A stretch of DNA of 7,339 bases. Source: Intrasporangiaceae bacterium. GTDB lineage: Bacteria > Actinomycetota > Actinomycetes > Actinomycetales > Dermatophilaceae. The translations under genes were made by a program, and so were the position numbers. The stretch spans positions 1 to 7,339 of the forward strand of contig JAAYSB010000062.1 of the NCBI GenBank assembly GCA_012518475.1. Reading direction: 5' to 3'. The notes beneath the pieces were generated by a model. That model was not told where the DNA came from, ran no database searches, and worked only from the letters and a program-made list of their open reading frames with translations. Below are positions 6,235-7,339 of this stretch, piece by piece. The number at the start of each line of letters is the position of its first letter. Position 1 is the stretch's first letter.

Positions 6235-6867
6235 ATGTACCGGCATGTCGTCTTCGATCTCGGAGGCACCCTCATCGACACCTATCCCGAGCTCGACGCT
6301 GCCCTGTTGGAGGTCGTCGCGCTGGGCGGCGGCGAGGTCACTCGTGAGCAGGTGGAGACACTCACCCGCCAGTCCACGGCCACGGCGATCGCGGGGCTGA
6401 GTGAGCGGTTCGGGATCCCGGCCGCGCACTTCGAGGCGGCCACCACTGCACTCAAGCGGCGCTGGCGGGACTCGCCACCTCCGGCGATGCCAGGTGCCCG
6501 GGCCGTGATGGACCTCGTCGCGGCCAACGGTGGCCGCAGCTTCGTGGTCACCCACCGGGACCGCGACAGCGCGACCTCGCTGCTCGAGCAGCTGGGGCTG
6601 GTCCCCGACGACCTGGTCTGCCCCGGCGACGGCTTCCCCCGCAAGCCGGACCCGACCATGCACCGGGTGATCGCCCAGCGCCACGGACTGGATCCGGCCG
6701 ACTGCGTCGGCGTCGGGGACCGGCCCATCGATGCGCAGGCAGCCCGGGCGGCTGGGATGGCGGCGGCCGTCCTCGAGGTGCCCGGGGTGGACAACGACAC
6801 CGTCGCCGAGCACCGACTGGGCTCGATGGCCGACCTGCTGGCGCTGCTCACCGCGACGGCCCGCTGA
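6235..6867 (+). CDS. HAD-superfamily hydrolase, subfamily IA-like, with Gly at the usual D+2 position
   Basis: The 210-aa product is a predicted soluble phosphatase or related hydrolase. Motif I is VVFDLGGTLID, with nucleophile D8. Motif II is FVVTHRD with T106. The motif III lysine is K137 in PRKPDP. Motif IV is GVGDRPIDAQAA, with D162 and D166. A helical cap of the C1 type fits residues ~15-85. The second Asp of DxD, normally the acid/base, is G10. HAD members with DLG in motif I exist (YihX is one I recall), so activity is possible but the mechanism may be altered. The substrate is unknown; phosphoglycolate phosphatase-like or sugar-phosphate roles are guesses. The leaderless -10 at 6223 sets the start. 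The gene ends 15 bp from the convergent Rho-N gene. Confidence 0.88.
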   Translation: MYRHVVFDLGGTLIDTYPELDAALLEVVALGGGEVTREQVETLTRQSTATAIAGLSERFGIPAAHFEAATTALKRRWRDSPPPAMPGARAVMDLVAANGGRSFVVTHRDRDSATSLLEQLGLVPDDLVCPGDGFPRKPDPTMHRVIAQRHGLDPADCVGVGDRPIDAQAARAAGMAAAVLEVPGVDNDTVAEHRLGSMADLLALLTATAR

Positions 6868-6889
6868 GGCCGGCGCGCCACCTCAGTGG
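6861..6889. terminator. Candidate bidirectional hairpin spanning both convergent stop codons
   Basis: CCGCTGAGG (6861-6869) pairs with CCTCAGTGG (6881-6889) over 9 bp, one of them G-U, around an 11-nt loop that contains the palindrome GGCGCGCC (6872-6879). Both stop codons lie in the stem: TGA at 6865-6867 for the plus gene, and TGA at 6885-6883 for the minus gene. There is no T-tract on either side, so termination activity is inferred from position and symmetry only. Confidence 0.4.
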
Positions 6890-7170
6890 TTGCGCAGCGC
6901 CTCGATGAGCTCCTCCTTGGACATCGACGAGCGCCCCTCGATGTCGAGCTCGGCCGCACGTCTGCGCAGCTGCTCGACCGTACGGTCCTCGAAGTCCGAC
7001 GCTGCGCCCCCACGCTCGCCGACCTCCTTCCGGGATGTCGCAGCAGCCGCGTTCGAGATGCGCGCCGCCTTCTCCTTGCTCGCGCCGTCCTCCCGGAGCG
7101 CCTCATACATCTCCGGGTCCTTGATCGAGGGGCCCGGGGCGTCCTTCTGCTTCTTCTTCGATGTGGCCAT
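6883..7170 (-). CDS. DUF7218-like / Rho termination factor N-terminal domain-containing small protein
   Basis: The 95-aa product is a small, highly charged cytoplasmic protein. It begins with a Lys-rich stretch (MATSKKKQKD). KDPEMYEALREDGASKEKAA (18-37) then matches what I recall of the DUF7218 signature. The C-terminal ~60-95 (EDRTVEQLRRRAAELDIEGR, then SMSKEELIEALRNH) is a Rho-N/SAP-like helix-extended-helix domain of the nucleic-acid-binding kind. It is not transcription terminator Rho; only the N-terminal domain type is shared. Two starts are possible, GTG 7179 and ATG 7170. ATG 7170 is preferred because TACGGT lies 7 nt upstream, and GTG 7179 would overlap that box. It converges with the HAD gene. 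The function is unknown; a nucleoid or stress role is speculation. Confidence 0.85.
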   Translation of the reverse strand: MATSKKKQKDAPGPSIKDPEMYEALREDGASKEKAARISNAAAATSRKEVGERGGAASDFEDRTVEQLRRRAAELDIEGRSSMSKEELIEALRNH

Positions 7171-7177
7171 GAAGGCC

Positions 7178-7183
7178 ACCGTA
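7178..7183 (-). promoter_or_regulatory. Leaderless -10 box of the Rho-N protein gene
   Basis: On the minus strand TACGGT is followed by 7 nt (GGCCTTC) and the ATG at 7170. No Shine-Dalgarno sequence is present in that spacer. No clear -35 is visible. Confidence 0.45.
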
Positions 7184-7233
7184 GATGTGTCTCACCCGCC
7201 CTGAACAGGCATAATGCGAGACTGCCTGCCGGG

Positions 7234-7256
7234 CTCGAAACCAGGCCTGGGGCGAG
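7234..7256. repeat. Palindrome with perfect CCAGGCCTGG core in a divergent intergenic region
   Basis: CCAGGCCTGG (7241-7250) is a perfect 10-bp palindrome. CTCG (7234-7237) and CGAG (7253-7256) extend the symmetry outside small AAA/GG interruptions. It lies in the 147-bp gap between the minus-strand Rho-N gene and the plus-strand gene at 7318, where a regulator could bind. Chance occurrence is possible. Confidence 0.4.
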
Positions 7257-7268
7257 GTGAACAGAAAG

Positions 7269-7281
7269 CACCTGGCAGGTG
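7269..7281. promoter_or_regulatory. Perfect CACCTG-g-CAGGTG palindrome upstream of the right-edge gene
   Basis: This 13-bp palindrome has 6-bp arms and a single central base. It ends 23 bp before the -10 box at 7305, at or just upstream of the expected -35 region, a usual operator or activator position. CCTGG/CCAGG words recur at 7241, 7246, 7271 and 7297. Confidence 0.4.
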
Positions 7282-7304
7282 GCCACGGGGTGAACTCCAG
7301 GCGG

Positions 7305-7310
7305 TAGCCT
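7305..7310 (+). promoter_or_regulatory. Leaderless -10 box of the right-edge gene
   Basis: TAGCCT is followed by 7 nt (CGGCCCC) and a GTG at 7318. The hexamer is identical to those before both GNAT genes. No Shine-Dalgarno sequence is present. Confidence 0.5.
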
Positions 7311-7317
7311 CGGCCCC

Positions 7318-7339
7318 GTGAGGTTCAACGAGCTCGAGC
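7318..7339 (+). CDS. Start of a truncated gene at the right edge
   Basis: A GTG at 7318 opens a frame reading MRFNELE before the window ends. Seven codons are too few to name the product. The call rests on the TAGCCT box 7 nt upstream and the absence of a stop. The gene would be divergent from the Rho-N protein gene. Confidence 0.45.

Noticed and set aside
7177..7179. GTG start of the Rho-N protein three codons upstream
   Set aside because: It overlaps the TACGGT -10 box. ATG 7170 at the leaderless distance fits better, and the family typically begins with a Lys-rich stretch.
6282..7328. A 348-codon minus-strand open frame across the HAD gene and the Rho-N gene
   Set aside because: Its translation is dominated by Arg and Ser repeats and it overlaps two genes with clear domain motifs, so it is a composition artefact.
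1..7339. A defence island, mobile element, CRISPR array or secondary-metabolite cluster
   Set aside because: No transposase, integrase, repeat array, nuclease, toxin or biosynthetic megasynthase motif is visible. The genes are core or ordinary accessory actinobacterial functions.

Overview
The window is high-GC actinobacterial DNA. The codon usage is strongly GC-rich, a DUF4081-type GNAT protein lies beside ispG, a small actinobacterial Rho-N-domain protein is present, and most start codons sit 6-7 nt after a TANNNT-like -10 box with no Shine-Dalgarno sequence. Such leaderless starts are a hallmark of Actinobacteria. An actinobacterium of the Micrococcales type (for example Intrasporangiaceae) is my guess from general knowledge, not something the sequence proves. 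I see no phage genes, transposases, CRISPR arrays, tRNAs or rRNAs.

Layout. A partial, unrecognised gene leaves the window leftward (238 to 1, minus). It is divergent from ispG (291-1460), and the two starts are separated by only 52 bp. That gap holds two back-to-back -10 boxes and a perfect 7-bp inverted repeat. After ispG comes a large palindrome (about 1475-1569). Two acetyltransferase genes follow: a DUF4081-GNAT protein (1620-2480) and a tandem-GNAT protein (2602-3564), each with its own leaderless promoter. Next is proS (3648-5414), the only gene with a clear leader and Shine-Dalgarno sequence. It overlaps by 8 nt a TauE/SafE-family membrane protein (5407-6186). A HAD-family hydrolase (6235-6867) converges on a small DUF7218/Rho-N protein (6883-7170, minus), and one compact hairpin spans both stop codons. 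Finally a 147-bp divergent region with two palindromes leads to the first seven codons of another gene (from 7318, plus).

Function. ispG makes HMBPP in the MEP isoprenoid pathway and proS charges tRNA-Pro, so both are core genes. The two GNATs are unassigned acyltransferases whose shared position suggests neighbourhood conservation rather than a common pathway. TSUP is a probable anion/organosulfur exporter or importer that appears to depend on proS transcription and translation. The HAD and Rho-N proteins are accessory and poorly characterised.

I do not see an undescribed multi-gene system. The most distinctive content is regulatory: seven of nine visible starts look leaderless, and several palindromes sit at or between promoters. 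The approximately 95-bp palindrome after ispG is the single best candidate for an uncatalogued element.
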